64,000 nt of DNA, from the NCBI RefSeq assembly GCF_902459645.1, contig NZ_CABPSK010000001.1:186001-250000 (forward strand). The letters run 5' to 3'. The DNA is from Pandoraea pneumonica (lineage in GTDB: Bacteria; Pseudomonadota; Gammaproteobacteria; Burkholderiales; Burkholderiaceae). This document shows, in pieces, positions 24,482 to 34,025 of this stretch; position 1 is the first letter of the stretch; each line of letters begins with the position of its first letter. The translations under genes were made by a program, and so were the position numbers. Below the pieces are notes generated by a model. That model worked only from the letters and a program-made list of their open reading frames with translations. It was not told the origin of the DNA and searched no databases.

Positions 24482-24715
24482 GTGATTTCACTGTTCGACG
24501 TTCATCGGGGGTGCGATATCAGAATCACCATTGGTGCTCATTGTTCGGCGTGGGTCATCACAATAGATGTTTGGCCCCGGGACGGTGTCGAACTCGTTGT
24601 ACCTTTCGGACGTCGGAGAATGAGTGTGCCGAAAGAGGAGGCATTGCAAATTGTCGTCGGAGAGCTTCTTAGAGAGGTCAGGCTAGCGATTGATTACGAC
24701 ATAGTCGGGCGCTGA
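24482..24715 (+). CDS. 77-aa phage-type protein, paralogue of 50848-51081
   Basis: Starts at GTG with GAGGT 4 bases upstream, giving exactly 77 residues, the same length as the prophage gene at 50.85 kb. The two share RGCDIRI/RGCEIDI, WVITIDVWPRDGVEL/WDITITVTPLDGVEL and LLREVRLAIDYDIV/LMHEVRLAIDRDLV. Function unknown. Part of a prophage relic. Confidence 0.7.
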   Translation: MISLFDVHRGCDIRITIGAHCSAWVITIDVWPRDGVELVVPFGRRRMSVPKEEALQIVVGELLREVRLAIDYDIVGR

Positions 24716-25375
24716 TTGCAGTCGCGTTGCCATCGAAGCAGAAGCCTCAGCGTTTATCTCATTCCTATTAAGTCGCGAAAGGTGCTTCGTCTACTAGGTG
24801 ATGCGATTGGCGGGCCGCGTGTCGAGACGGGAGAACGGCTCTCGAAATACTTCAAAGAGTTTTCATTTCGAGCCGGAGATTCAGCGGTTAGTCGACAGTA
24901 CGATGCACGTCTACAGCGCAATCGCACGCTCTGCATGACGACAAGCCGTGCCTCTATAATGGGATTGCTTTCGAGTTCAGCTGTGACTTGGAAAACATAA
25001 ACGCAATCGAAAAAAGGCGACGGATGGTTGGCGTCTCTCCAGGGGCACAGACGTCAATTGCAATTCCAGTTAGACGATCGAGAACTAAGCTTGAGGCCTT
25101 ACGTCTGGAAAAAAAAGGTCCGGCTCAAACGCGCGGACCGGAAGCACTCCGATGAGGCCGTACGGAGCGGAAAATCCGACCTCCTGCTCAGGAGGGGGAG
25201 CGGGCAAGGCCGGAAGCCCGAGAATACATTGACACGATGCTGTAGAAGAACTCCAAACGAGCGACTGAATCGTATCGTCCACAGTTGTCGCCTTGCTAAA
25301 TGAGGGGCATGCGTTCGGCGATTCCTGTCGCGCAGGTCCTGCCACACGCAGGTGGTCGTAACAACGAAGCTGCTC
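24716..25375. other. Gap, decayed phage-like DNA
   Basis: No intact gene is convincing on either strand. The position between two phage-like small genes suggests degraded prophage sequence. Confidence 0.35.
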
Positions 25376-25498
25376 ATGTGCGTAGACAAGGGCTGCCGCT
25401 TTCGCCGTGGAACGGTGTGCAGAAAGCTCGTGGCGGATTTTGATCGTTGGGATGAGCAGGCGCGGTGCGCCGAGAATGGGAAGTTCTACGAACGCTAA
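25376..25498 (+). CDS. Possible 40-aa Cys-containing protein
   Basis: MCVDKGCRFRRG... with four cysteines at residues 2, 7, 18 and 33, typical of tiny phage or plasmid zinc-binding peptides. The ribosome site is weak. Low confidence. Confidence 0.3.
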   Translation: MCVDKGCRFRRGTVCRKLVADFDRWDEQARCAENGKFYER

Positions 25499-25642
25499 AA
25501 GATGCTTCGTTAATGTTTCCAGTCCTCAGTGAACAATGGGGGGGTATTCCCCTGCGTGCGAGCGGAGTCCAACGCGTCGTCCCGCCTGGAGCATCTTGAG
25601 GAATTGGCGTAACGACGAAAGGGAACAATCGGTTTAACTAAC

Positions 25643-25678
25643 AAAAGCGACAGTCCGATGTAAGGGCGGTCGCTTTTT
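25643..25678 (+). terminator. Intrinsic terminator
   Basis: AAAAGCGAC (25643-25651) pairs with GTCGCTTTT (25669-25677), followed by T. It could serve either direction: the arms give T on + and A-rich/T-rich flanks on -, next to the end of the XRE gene. Confidence 0.75.
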
Positions 25679-25751
25679 GCTATGGGGCCCACGATTCAAG
25701 CGGAATTGTACGTGTCTTCGTGGGACAGCCTGCAGAAGGGGGGGTAGATGC

Positions 25752-26087
25752 TCAGCCGCTATGGTCGTCGGCTTGCTCTGCTTCTATCAGCGCTCGTACT
25801 GTCCGTCGCTTGGCCTTGGGTAAGCGACCCCAGAGAAGAACAATCTCAGCGAGGCCGTCGTCCTCACAATAGAAATACGCGGTCGGGATATTTAGTGCGT
25901 CTGCCAGTTTTACTGCTATACCAAATGGCGGTTCGTGAACCCCCGTTTCGTACCGGCTTATCCGGGCACTGGCAGTCCCCTCATCCAACCCGATACGAAC
26001 CCCGAGCAAATCTTGCGGAATATCCATTCGCCGTCGAGCTTCTCTGAGCCGACGTCCGAAGATGGTCGCGGGTTGCTGGGTAGTCAT
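25752..26087 (-). CDS. XRE-family transcriptional regulator
   Basis: A protein of 111 residues. The helix-turn-helix is GRRLREARRRMDIPQDLLGVR with SARISRYETG, followed by FGIAVKLADALNIP and a short C-terminal tail. This size and layout are common for small Cro/CI-type regulators. Two perfect palindromes sit directly at its start codon and 33 bases upstream, so autoregulation is likely. No obvious target operon other than itself and possibly the divergent lipoprotein gene. Confidence 0.88.
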   Translation of the reverse strand: MTTQQPATIFGRRLREARRRMDIPQDLLGVRIGLDEGTASARISRYETGVHEPPFGIAVKLADALNIPTAYFYCEDDGLAEIVLLWGRLPKAKRRTVRALIEAEQADDHSG

Positions 26088-26088
26088 C

Positions 26089-26136
26089 CTACGATACTCG
26101 TAGAATTACCTTGCTCAATCTCTACGTAATTCGTAG
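26089..26136. promoter_or_regulatory. Two palindromic operators for the XRE regulator
   Basis: CTACGATACTCGTAG (26089-26103) and CTACGTAATTCGTAG (26122-26136) are both perfect inverted repeats of CTACG, with centres 33 bp apart (three helical turns). The first abuts the XRE start codon. Confidence 0.7.
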
Positions 26137-26317
26137 AATTCGGCGAAACTCAAATGCTTGTTCTTCCTGAGAGCTTCGATGCCGTCGTGGTCACGTGCCG
26201 TCCCTCTGCATTCGCGCGTTCTGGAGCTGCTGTGTTCTCACATGCCTTTCCCTGGCTGCAAGGTGTGATGAACTTCAGCGGGCGCGCCGCTCAACCCAAC
26301 GCAAGGATCTGGAAACA

Positions 26318-27289
26318 ATGATGATGAGATTGACAGCCGCCTCACTTACCACAGTGCTCCTACTGCAAGCTTGCGCAACGGTATCGAAGGGGCAACCCCA
26401 GAAAGCGACGCAGGAGCTTGCTGATTCGCTGAGTGTGTATCCGGATAACAGAGTGGCCTACATCTATCAGAGTGGAATAATTTCCCCGAGGCATGTGTGG
26501 TTGACTGAAAACCAAGTATTGGCGATCAAGTTCCGGAATCGACTTATCAATACGAAGGACATTTCGTCGATTAACGCGTTTTCGCCGACGAGCGACCGCA
26601 TGTACATGGCAGTGACGGTCCAACTCAGGTCGGGGGAGACGCTGACGGAGACCTACCTGAAGCGGGATGCGTACGAGAATGCGGGCCCGCAATGGGTTGC
26701 CTGCACGTTGAATAAGGTGTGTGCAGACCTTGTTCGCGCCGGCGTTTATGGCGTCCCGGATCGTTTTCCCGGGATGCCGCCATTCCTGGCGAACGTGAGC
26801 GAGAGCGAGGCAGAGCAGGCCGGGACTAACCGGGCGTCGAAGGACGCAGCGACCATCGCGGAAAACATGGTGGTCTCACGAGGCTTGAGTGGGGCGATTC
26901 CCAACTTCGCAATGAAGTACAACATCAAGTTTGGCGAGATTCGGGAAATCTCGAACCTTGAACCGTTGGTCAGACGGGCAACCAGAGCGTATGCTTCATC
27001 GCCAACTTCAGCAGCAAGGTGGCAACAGGAACACGAAGCTCAGGATGCGAATCGGAGGAGGGCGCTTATGCAATACGCAACCACCAAGCTACGCCAGTCT
27101 CCTTCGGTTGGTGCAGGAACTAACTGCGGGCCGATCTTTGAGATTCGACTTCCTAAGGTGGGAGTGATAACGGTCGCCGGGCCGAAATTCATCGCCCTTG
27201 CTGACCTTTACGCACCGGGCGTTGCCTGTTATATCGTTAGCGGGAAGTACGATAGCGTTCGGACAAAAATGGCCGTCGAAAGCCAATAG
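26318..27289 (+). CDS. Putative lipoprotein
   Basis: About 323 residues from the first of three consecutive Met codons, behind AAGGA. A lipoprotein signal is visible: LTAASLTTVLLLQAC with Cys after LLQA. The mature part has no recognised domain; it contains repeated aromatic-rich strands (RVAYIYQSGII, MYMAVTVQLRSGETL) and a C-terminal EIRLPKVGVITVAGPKFI. Function unknown. It is expressed away from the XRE gene. Confidence 0.75.
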   Translation: MMMRLTAASLTTVLLLQACATVSKGQPQKATQELADSLSVYPDNRVAYIYQSGIISPRHVWLTENQVLAIKFRNRLINTKDISSINAFSPTSDRMYMAVTVQLRSGETLTETYLKRDAYENAGPQWVACTLNKVCADLVRAGVYGVPDRFPGMPPFLANVSESEAEQAGTNRASKDAATIAENMVVSRGLSGAIPNFAMKYNIKFGEIREISNLEPLVRRATRAYASSPTSAARWQQEHEAQDANRRRALMQYATTKLRQSPSVGAGTNCGPIFEIRLPKVGVITVAGPKFIALADLYAPGVACYIVSGKYDSVRTKMAVESQ

Positions 27290-27675
27290 GTCGCCGCCAG
27301 GAGCAACGGGCTTCCAACATGAAGCCGTCACTACAGGCTCGTCGTTCCATTTCGGGAGTACGAGCGTAGATTGCCCACCGCGGCGGAATTACGTTTGCAT
27401 GGCAGCGTCGAGGGTGCTTCGCGATTGCGTAAACCACTCCATGTCCGCTGTCTGTTGCTACGATTGTGCAACTCGCTAGCAATCAGCTTGTCGCGGATGA
27501 TGTGGTGTTTTCTGTGTTTGCGAGTCGGGAGACTCCGCGGAATCCTTGGGGTTTAGCGCTCGTCAGTGAAAGACTTGGGCGGACGATCTGTTCAGCCCTT
27601 TTAAGCAATCAGTTCCTAAAGTTCTCGCGGAGTTGGCCAATCTATAAGAATATTTATGGAATCGGATTCTTAGTT

Positions 27676-28278
27676 ATGCTTAGGATACTTCTTGCCGCTA
27701 TCGCTGTGTTTACTGGTCTTGTTTTCGCCGTACGCGTTGTTCCTCACGATGAGTATTTAGGTGCGATTAGCCTTTTCCTAGCGGGCGTACTCGTAGCGTC
27801 AGCGATCATAATCGGTCCAGACTTGGTGCGTGACTATCGTTGGACGCTGGGTACGGCAGTTTTCACAGTCATTGGTATTCAGTCTGTATTGACGGAAACC
27901 CATGGATTCGACTTGGAGAGGCAAACACTCCAAACGGAAATCGCATTTGTTCTCGCGGAACAACTTACGCTACCAGGAAACCCTTGGCAGCTGTCGCAGG
28001 AGGATGCTCAACTTGCGCGAAGTACTATGAATGAATGCATGGTGCAAGGAGCGCGGGACCTGATGCAAAGCACAGTGGCATCAGGTAAGGCCATTCATTT
28101 TGGACCGGGCGCGACGTTGGGCGACGCAATGATCCAGGCTCTCGACGGCAACACTCCGGAGGAGCGTTGCTTGTCTGGTTTCGCGACTCTCCACCGGGTA
28201 CGACCGCTCATGTTCACAAATGTCATCCAAGGCCATCAAGCGTGGCTAGAGAGGAATGGCATTTTTTCAGGTGGATGA
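27676..28278 (+). CDS. Membrane protein, 200 aa, unknown
   Basis: Starts at MLRILLAAIAVFTGL. Three N-terminal membrane helices (LRILLAAIAVFTGLVFAV, GAISLFLAGVLVASAIII, TLGTAVFTVIGIQSVL) are followed by a soluble C-terminal domain of about 120 residues with two Cys. Longer frames extend upstream without a better ribosome site. No family recognised. About 100 bases before the HEPN-type gene on the same strand. Confidence 0.6.
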   Translation: MLRILLAAIAVFTGLVFAVRVVPHDEYLGAISLFLAGVLVASAIIIGPDLVRDYRWTLGTAVFTVIGIQSVLTETHGFDLERQTLQTEIAFVLAEQLTLPGNPWQLSQEDAQLARSTMNECMVQGARDLMQSTVASGKAIHFGPGATLGDAMIQALDGNTPEERCLSGFATLHRVRPLMFTNVIQGHQAWLERNGIFSGG

Positions 28279-28386
28279 GCTGGCTTTGGACTAGCAGCGC
28301 TGTAGGGTGGCTTCGAAAGTTGATCCAGGTACAACCAGTTCACGATTTCAAGCTGCCCGACTTAGGCGGAGAGATCGGCGAGACTC

Positions 28387-29697
28387 GTGAGTAGCCCGAC
28401 GATTCAATATTTTGGATTGAGATGCACTATGTCTTCGCTAGAAATTTACTCAGATACCAAATTCGTCGGCACCCTTGCGGACCAGCGAGGCAGGCAGCTG
28501 AGCATTGAGTTCTTTGTGCGGATTGACAATGCTGGGGAGCTTCACCTGAGGTTTGAATCCATTTCAGAACCGGGTATTGCATTTGAACTAGTCGCGCACA
28601 ATTTTGGCGCGGATGACCTGACGTTGTACCTGCACCTTATGGGGACATCCGACACCGGAGAGTTTTCAAGCCCCGATTTCTACTTGACCGGTAAGCGTTC
28701 GGACGGGGCTCGTTCTAATCCGATGCTTACATTGGCGGGGCGCTGTATGTCCGCGAGAATCACGCGAAAGAGCGAAAGGTCGGAGTTGCGCCCAGCGGCG
28801 GTGGCCTTCTATACGAACGGATTCAAGACGTTCACCGCGCTCAGAACTGAGAATGAGCATGAAAAGTTAAGGATGTTTGGTCACCAGTTCGGGGAAAAGC
28901 ATGATCCGCCGACTGCCGGTCAAGTGGTTCTTGTTAGCAAATTGGAGGTCCCGTCCGAGGGGTGGTTCGATGGGGCTGTAAATTCGCTTCGACATGTCGC
29001 GCGCGTGATGTCGCTTGCCCTAGATGTATACATTGAACCTCGCGTTATTCTTGAGCAGTATCCTGATGTCGACGTGTTCAGTGTCGACGCGTTTGGCCCT
29101 TCGCCCCAGCCGCACGTAGCGCCATTCAGTTTTGTGCAGCTGCCCAGCATATTCGAACATGCATTTGCAATGACACGCGATGAACGCAGCGCGTTTGAGT
29201 CGTATGACTTGCCCATCCGGTGGTTGGTCGCCCCCAGCCACTACGACGAGGCGCGGCACATCGGAGCCATGACCGCTCTGGAGGCTATTCTTTCTCGCGT
29301 TAGCGGGGGAGTCTTGCTTGGTAAGGCAGCGTTTGCGCGACTTAGAAGAAAGCTCGCCGCGGTAATCAACGAGGAGGGGCTTTCAGACAGTTTGGTTGAT
29401 TCGATGTGCCGAAAACTCCCAGAGTTGAATCGCCAAGCGCTGGGTGACAAGCTCAAAATCTACCTGATGGAACATGACGTACGCGTAGACGACTTCCCCA
29501 TGGACGTGTTCGGAAGCATCATCCCCGCGCGAAATGAGGTTGTACACAGCGGTATTGGCAGAGATAGACATGAGGACATCACCCCATACATGTACGTTGC
29601 ACGTGCGCTGGTAACGCGGATGATCCTCCGTGCAGCAAACTACCGCGGCCCGCTTCGGTGGCCCAATGGTGACGGATTTACTCAAGTGAACTTATGA
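28387..29697 (+). CDS. HEPN-domain protein (ApeA-like)
   Basis: About 436 residues from GTG; an ATG 14 codons in is an alternative start. The N-terminal half is beta-rich and unassigned. The C-terminal half is helical and holds ARNEVVHSG, an R-x4-H motif typical of HEPN RNases, after a SRVSGGVLLGKAAFARLRRKL helix. The layout of a beta N-terminal domain plus HEPN resembles ApeA-type abortive-infection proteins; this is inference. It lies in a defence neighbourhood (TIR, Hachiman, retron). Confidence 0.65.
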   Translation: MSSPTIQYFGLRCTMSSLEIYSDTKFVGTLADQRGRQLSIEFFVRIDNAGELHLRFESISEPGIAFELVAHNFGADDLTLYLHLMGTSDTGEFSSPDFYLTGKRSDGARSNPMLTLAGRCMSARITRKSERSELRPAAVAFYTNGFKTFTALRTENEHEKLRMFGHQFGEKHDPPTAGQVVLVSKLEVPSEGWFDGAVNSLRHVARVMSLALDVYIEPRVILEQYPDVDVFSVDAFGPSPQPHVAPFSFVQLPSIFEHAFAMTRDERSAFESYDLPIRWLVAPSHYDEARHIGAMTALEAILSRVSGGVLLGKAAFARLRRKLAAVINEEGLSDSLVDSMCRKLPELNRQALGDKLKIYLMEHDVRVDDFPMDVFGSIIPARNEVVHSGIGRDRHEDITPYMYVARALVTRMILRAANYRGPLRWPNGDGFTQVNL

Positions 29698-30019
29698 CCA
29701 TTACGTCAGGGACTCGAGGAATTGACTCTCACGGTAGTCGTGAGAAGCTCCCCCAGGGACGAAAGGTATCGCGTGGGATTTCGACTTGAAGGGTACGCGC
29801 CGGGGCAGATTGGCTCGCAGGCGCTCAAGTAGGGCGGACTGGCCTAAGTGACCATTTAAAGCGGGTGGGGCGCGTGCAAACTCTAGACCGGCCAACCTTT
29901 GGTAGACATCTTCGCGCGATTTGCCACAATCCCGGCATTAGCTTGCGTTCGCTACTTTGACGCTTGGCGGGTTTGCTGCCGCCTCGCGGCTTACAACGGT
30001 TTGCGTCGAAGGTGCCACG
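29698..30019. other. Gap with a hairpin and a possible gene fragment
   Basis: CTCACG-GTAGT-CGTGAG (29728-29744) forms a hairpin just after the HEPN gene. A 64-codon minus-strand frame at 29701-29895 (MAGLEFARAPPALNG...) looks protein-like but is unidentified and may be a fragment. Confidence 0.35.
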
Positions 30020-30340
30020 TCAACTACGAAGCGCGACATTGAGGAACTCCTGCCAATGTTGCAAGGCATGAGGTAGCGTCGGGGCAACGCTGTCACGATT
30101 CAGATGGTCTCCTCGCCAATGGCCACATTTGCGCTCCCATAGCTCTAGCAGCGAAGCAGCATCCTTCTTCTCATTTTCAGTCGCGCCAGGAACCGAAGGG
30201 ACTGCAAGCAAGATAGCAAGCGCCTGAGGGTCTCCAAACGGGCGAAAATTGGTTGCCACTTGTGTTTGAAAACCACCTCCGCACTGCGGGTGCTCTATGG
30301 CGATTCGCGCGCTTTGCAGTGCGCTTGAGATTTCCGACAT
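30020..30340 (-). CDS. Uncharacterised 106-aa protein
   Basis: The ATG has a perfect AGGAGG 6 bases upstream, so translation is likely. Soluble, helical in the C-terminal half (ENEKKDAASLLELWERK, LPHALQHWQEFLNVAL). No family recognised. It lies 61 bases after the TIR gene on the same strand and may be its partner. Confidence 0.65.
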   Translation of the reverse strand: MSEISSALQSARIAIEHPQCGGGFQTQVATNFRPFGDPQALAILLAVPSVPGATENEKKDAASLLELWERKCGHWRGDHLNRDSVAPTLPHALQHWQEFLNVALRS

Positions 30341-30401
30341 GAGAAGCCTCCTGGGTCAAAGCATTGAAACTGCAATCGACTTTCCGCGACCAAGTGCGTC
30401 A

Positions 30402-31349
30402 CTATTGGATTCGCTCCATTAGTGTGGCCCAAAGATACTCGGCTGCCCCAGACTCGGAGAGCTGACTTTCCGCGGTGCCGGACATGCTCATCATGGGTTT
30501 GAGGAATAGCTTCTGGCTGTCCGCCCCGACCGTGAGTGCCTCATTGAAGCTATTCGAGTAAGCCGAGATGTTGTTGGAGTATCGAATTTCGGCATGCCCT
30601 CGGCCATATCCACCTAGGGAAATGGCGCACTGAGTCACGCACTTTCCCTCCTTGTATATGCTCGCAGTGAAGCTGCGTGAGTCGATTCGCTCAAATCGGC
30701 CTTTGAAATCGGGATGACGCTCCTGCAGTGCTGATAGCGAGCCTTCAAAGAAGGCTGCCATAAAATTGAACGCATCAGCGATGTAGGTATCCCTCTCCAG
30801 TTCTGAAAAGTCTTTCCGTACGCGCAAGTTACTGGAGCGCGGAGTGGTCTCCGCCGGACGGATTCGGACCTCGTTTGCTGCGGAGGGCTTAGAGTGCATT
30901 GACCGTTTGAGCCCAGTGCTTTCAAGGCTTTTTCGGATTGCCTTTGCGATGTCGGTAAATGCCTCATCCCGGTTTGGCCACGACGTCACCGGTCGTGCAT
31001 CTTTAGGTAGCGCTAGCATGTCAGCAAAGGGGGCCGTTTGCCAGTCACACTGGCGCAGAATCACGGCAATTGTGCGGGCTTCCCCGTTACGGCTACGCTC
31101 GAGCGCGCGGCTCATCTCCTTGGAGTAGCAATATGCCGAGTTGATAAAGTCGGCACTCACCAGAAGCAGAATAACGTCGGCTCCTTCCAACTGCTCAGAG
31201 ATGCTGTTGTCGATGTTGTCTCCGGCAACAATCCTCCGGTCATGCCAAGTTTCAATAAGTCCATTGCGCTTCAACATCGACAGATGTACTTCGAGTTGAT
31301 CTCGAAGATCTTCATCAGCGTGACAGTATGAGAAAAACAAAGAAGCCAT
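30402..31349 (-). CDS. TIR-domain protein
   Basis: A protein of 315 residues starting MASLFFSYCHADE (start behind AGGAC). An N-terminal TIR domain (residues 1-140): the SLFFSYCHADEDLRDQL strand-helix, GADVILLLVSADFINS, and the putative catalytic Glu78 in YCYSKEMSRAL. Bacterial TIRs are NADases used in abortive infection. The C-terminal domain (about 190-315) is unassigned and may be a sensor. A companion 106-aa gene follows. It stands near Hachiman and HEPN genes. Confidence 0.85.
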   Translation of the reverse strand: MASLFFSYCHADEDLRDQLEVHLSMLKRNGLIETWHDRRIVAGDNIDNSISEQLEGADVILLLVSADFINSAYCYSKEMSRALERSRNGEARTIAVILRQCDWQTAPFADMLALPKDARPVTSWPNRDEAFTDIAKAIRKSLESTGLKRSMHSKPSAANEVRIRPAETTPRSSNLRVRKDFSELERDTYIADAFNFMAAFFEGSLSALQERHPDFKGRFERIDSRSFTASIYKEGKCVTQCAISLGGYGRGHAEIRYSNNISAYSNSFNEALTVGADSQKLFLKPMMSMSGTAESQLSESGAAEYLWATLMERIQ

Positions 31350-32556
31350 TGTCAGTCCTGGAGTCGGCAAGAGTTTAAGTGGCACTCGCTAAGTTTGAAC
31401 ATTAGCATGAAGCCTGACTCGCACGACGGACAACGCTACTTGCTCCCACATTTCGAAATCGCCGCTCGCATTCGCGAGGATCATCTAACGGCAGAGGAAC
31501 GATGTAATCCCTTACGCGGTTTCCCGATTCTAGTGTGGACCCGGGATTGGTCGAGTTTCGACGTGCGTATCGACGGGAACGTCTAGGTCAAATGTTCAAA
31601 CACATGGCGACGACGGTTGGTGACGCGAACGAAGGACGATCGTCCGCTTCCCCTGAACATCAGGCACACCTGCCTGCACGCGACCGATTGAAAATGGTTT
31701 GGCCGATGGCTCACGCCTGTTTCTCGTGGAGGATTCCGGGGGCTCCGCGCGAAGTTGGCTCGGCTCCTGTCGCTTGGTGGTCTGCGATTGCCGTGCAAGC
31801 CTCGGATCGGCCGATCCAGGAGGTAAAGCAGGTGTTGCTTCCAGGCATTGCGTTGACACTGCTTATGGAATCCTGAATCCATTGCGGCAAACTTGACCGG
31901 TCGAGCACGCGAGGCCGCATAGACCTGCTTGAAGGTCCCAACGTCCGAGTATGCCCCTGGGGTGCTTGGTCGTGTTAGCCGCGATCATGAGCTTGCATTG
32001 GGAATTAATGCCTCGGTCATCGCAATGCTGGTGGGCGCTGCACTGAACTACTTCATTCCCGAGCAGGCAACTTTCCATTGAGCGAGGACGTATGTGGGGC
32101 GGCTCAAGGAGTCGATAATAGGCCGGCTACTGCTGGCCGGGCTACGTCTGATTCGCAATGGGCATGCAACGGCCGCGAACGGCGACGATACACATCAGCG
32201 TTTCGACCAAATGCGCCACTTTGGAAATTTGCGGACATCAATAGCGAAGCATGCCCACTGTGAAATTACCGACGATGAGCACCGGCCGAAGACTTGGTCC
32301 ATTAATCAGGGCGCTCGCAACGGCGCCGGTGGTGCGGTGCCGGAGTCCAGTACTCACTGCGAGATATGAGACAAATTCCCTCGCCATCAAATTGGCGCGT
32401 GCATGCCTCGTTGCGAAGGCGAGAGTTTCCAGAGCGACGGAGTGCAATGCCCTACCTCGTTGTCAAAAAAATCGAGTAACATCCGACAGAAAAATACCCC
32501 CATTGTCGCATTCGATATGCTCTCCATGCCGAAGTCTCGGGAAAACGGGAGTCGAA
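31350..32556. other. Gap of 1.2 kb without a supported gene
   Basis: No intact gene is convincing. A plus-strand frame ending near 32080 (ALGINASVIAMLVGAALN and a stop after FH) looks like the tail of a decayed membrane protein. The region separates the TIR gene from the PAP2 gene. Confidence 0.4.
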
Positions 32557-33543
32557 ATGTCGGAAAAAGCTGGCCGCATCTACGCCTTCACATGGCTCGT
32601 AAACACTGCCTTGGCTCTTGCTGATTGGACTTGGTCAAATCAGATAGGATTGCAGATTGATGGCAGCTACCTTGAGTGGGTAGCTCTGCGTTGTCTTATC
32701 AGTCTGGGCATCGCTGCCGCGCTGCGTGCCGCGGCGAATTCTCCTTGGTGCGCGCGGACGACTCGAGCGGTGCTCTACCGCAGCGCTTCCGCGGGAATCA
32801 TGTGGATTGCTACGCTGGCCGTTTTCGCTAGCCTCGCCCTGATATTCCAATATCTCACTGTCACTCTTTCGTTTCCCGAAATTGCGTCCACCTTAGTGGC
32901 CGCTGATTCGCGTCTGGGGTTCGACTGGCCGGCTGCCTATTACTGGGTGAAGGCGCGACCGTGGTTGGATGCAATATTCTCAATGGCTTACCAGTCGGGG
33001 ATATTCCAGCTCGCGTTGATCCCATTCATACTTATCGTCACCAATAACGTTCGCTATTACGCAGAATTCGTTATTCAGTTCATTGTTGCTTCTGCATTTG
33101 TAATATTCATTGCTACGCCTTTCCCCGCTGAGAGTGCATACGTCCATTTTAATATTCGTGACCTAGGGACTGCTTCAACGGTAGCCGACTTTTGGTTATT
33201 CAGAAGCGGTCGGTTCCACGAGCTTACGCTTCAATCAATGCAGGGGTTGGTCTCGCTCCCATCCTTCCACACGGTATTGGCCGTGTTGTTCGCGTACGCT
33301 GTACGTCACGTGAGAAGGGTTTTCCCTATATTTATTTTGCTAAATATTGTAATGATCGCGTCTACGCCGACTCATGGTGGGCATTACATTTGGGATGTTA
33401 TCGCGGGGCTGGCGATCGCTGTGGCGGCCGTGTGGAGTAGCCACAGATTAATGAAAGCATTCGGCGGCGAAATTCAATTTCGTGATCGGCATGCGGTCAA
33501 GGTGGGCGTGCTGCCAGCTGTGCGGACAACTGACCTAAATTAA
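32557..33543 (+). CDS. PAP2-superfamily membrane phosphatase
   Basis: A protein of 328 residues; the ATG is behind GGGAG (5 bases). About eight hydrophobic helices. The C-terminal part has LVSLPSFHTVLAVLFAYAVR and THGGHYIWDVIAGLAIA, the SxxH and (G)HY..D motifs of lipid-phosphate phosphatase/inositolphosphotransferase-type PAP2 enzymes. Substrate unknown. No operon partner. Confidence 0.82.
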   Translation: MSEKAGRIYAFTWLVNTALALADWTWSNQIGLQIDGSYLEWVALRCLISLGIAAALRAAANSPWCARTTRAVLYRSASAGIMWIATLAVFASLALIFQYLTVTLSFPEIASTLVAADSRLGFDWPAAYYWVKARPWLDAIFSMAYQSGIFQLALIPFILIVTNNVRYYAEFVIQFIVASAFVIFIATPFPAESAYVHFNIRDLGTASTVADFWLFRSGRFHELTLQSMQGLVSLPSFHTVLAVLFAYAVRHVRRVFPIFILLNIVMIASTPTHGGHYIWDVIAGLAIAVAAVWSSHRLMKAFGGEIQFRDRHAVKVGVLPAVRTTDLN

Positions 33544-33654
33544 GTGGTTGGGTCGTAATTGTCGCCGAGCATATAGTATGGTGCCTGAACCACCTTGCTT
33601 AAAAAATTCGACAATCGCATTGTTTTCGTAGCGGCATCTGAATTCCCATCTTCC

Positions 33655-33886
33655 TCGACGAGCGATGCGCGCCCAGCTCTTGGATACGCTGCTGCTCTTG
33701 GGGGGCTTCGCTCTGAAGGGTAACGCCTCGTCACTTAAGCTGAAGCTGCTCAACCCATCGGCGCAGAACCGACTCGGCAACGCCGAGGGAGCGGCATGCA
33801 TCCATGTGGCTATTGCTCTGTTCAAGAACCAGTGTGGCAGCATTGCGTTTGAACTCAGGGGGAAATGAAGGACGTTGTTTGGTCAT
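33655..33886 (-). pseudogene. IS3-family transposase OrfA remnant (IS407-like)
   Basis: The frame MTKQRPSFPPEFKRNAATLV...DACRSLGVAESVLRRWVEQLQ matches OrfA of IS407-type IS3 elements, with the HTH intact. It is cut by an in-frame stop (LQLK*), continues as RGVTLQSEAPQEQQRIQEL and then loses similarity. OrfB and the inverted repeats are not seen, so this is a dead fragment. Confidence 0.8.
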
Positions 33887-34025
33887 CAAACACTATTTTC
33901 ATGGCCAGCATTCTCGCCTAAATGAGTGTCTGGAGGGAACAGAACACTACCCCCCCACCTCTCCCCCTGTGATTTTCGAATCCGGGGCATCCTGTCTGGT
34001 GCCGCGATTCGGTATTGGCAGCCGT

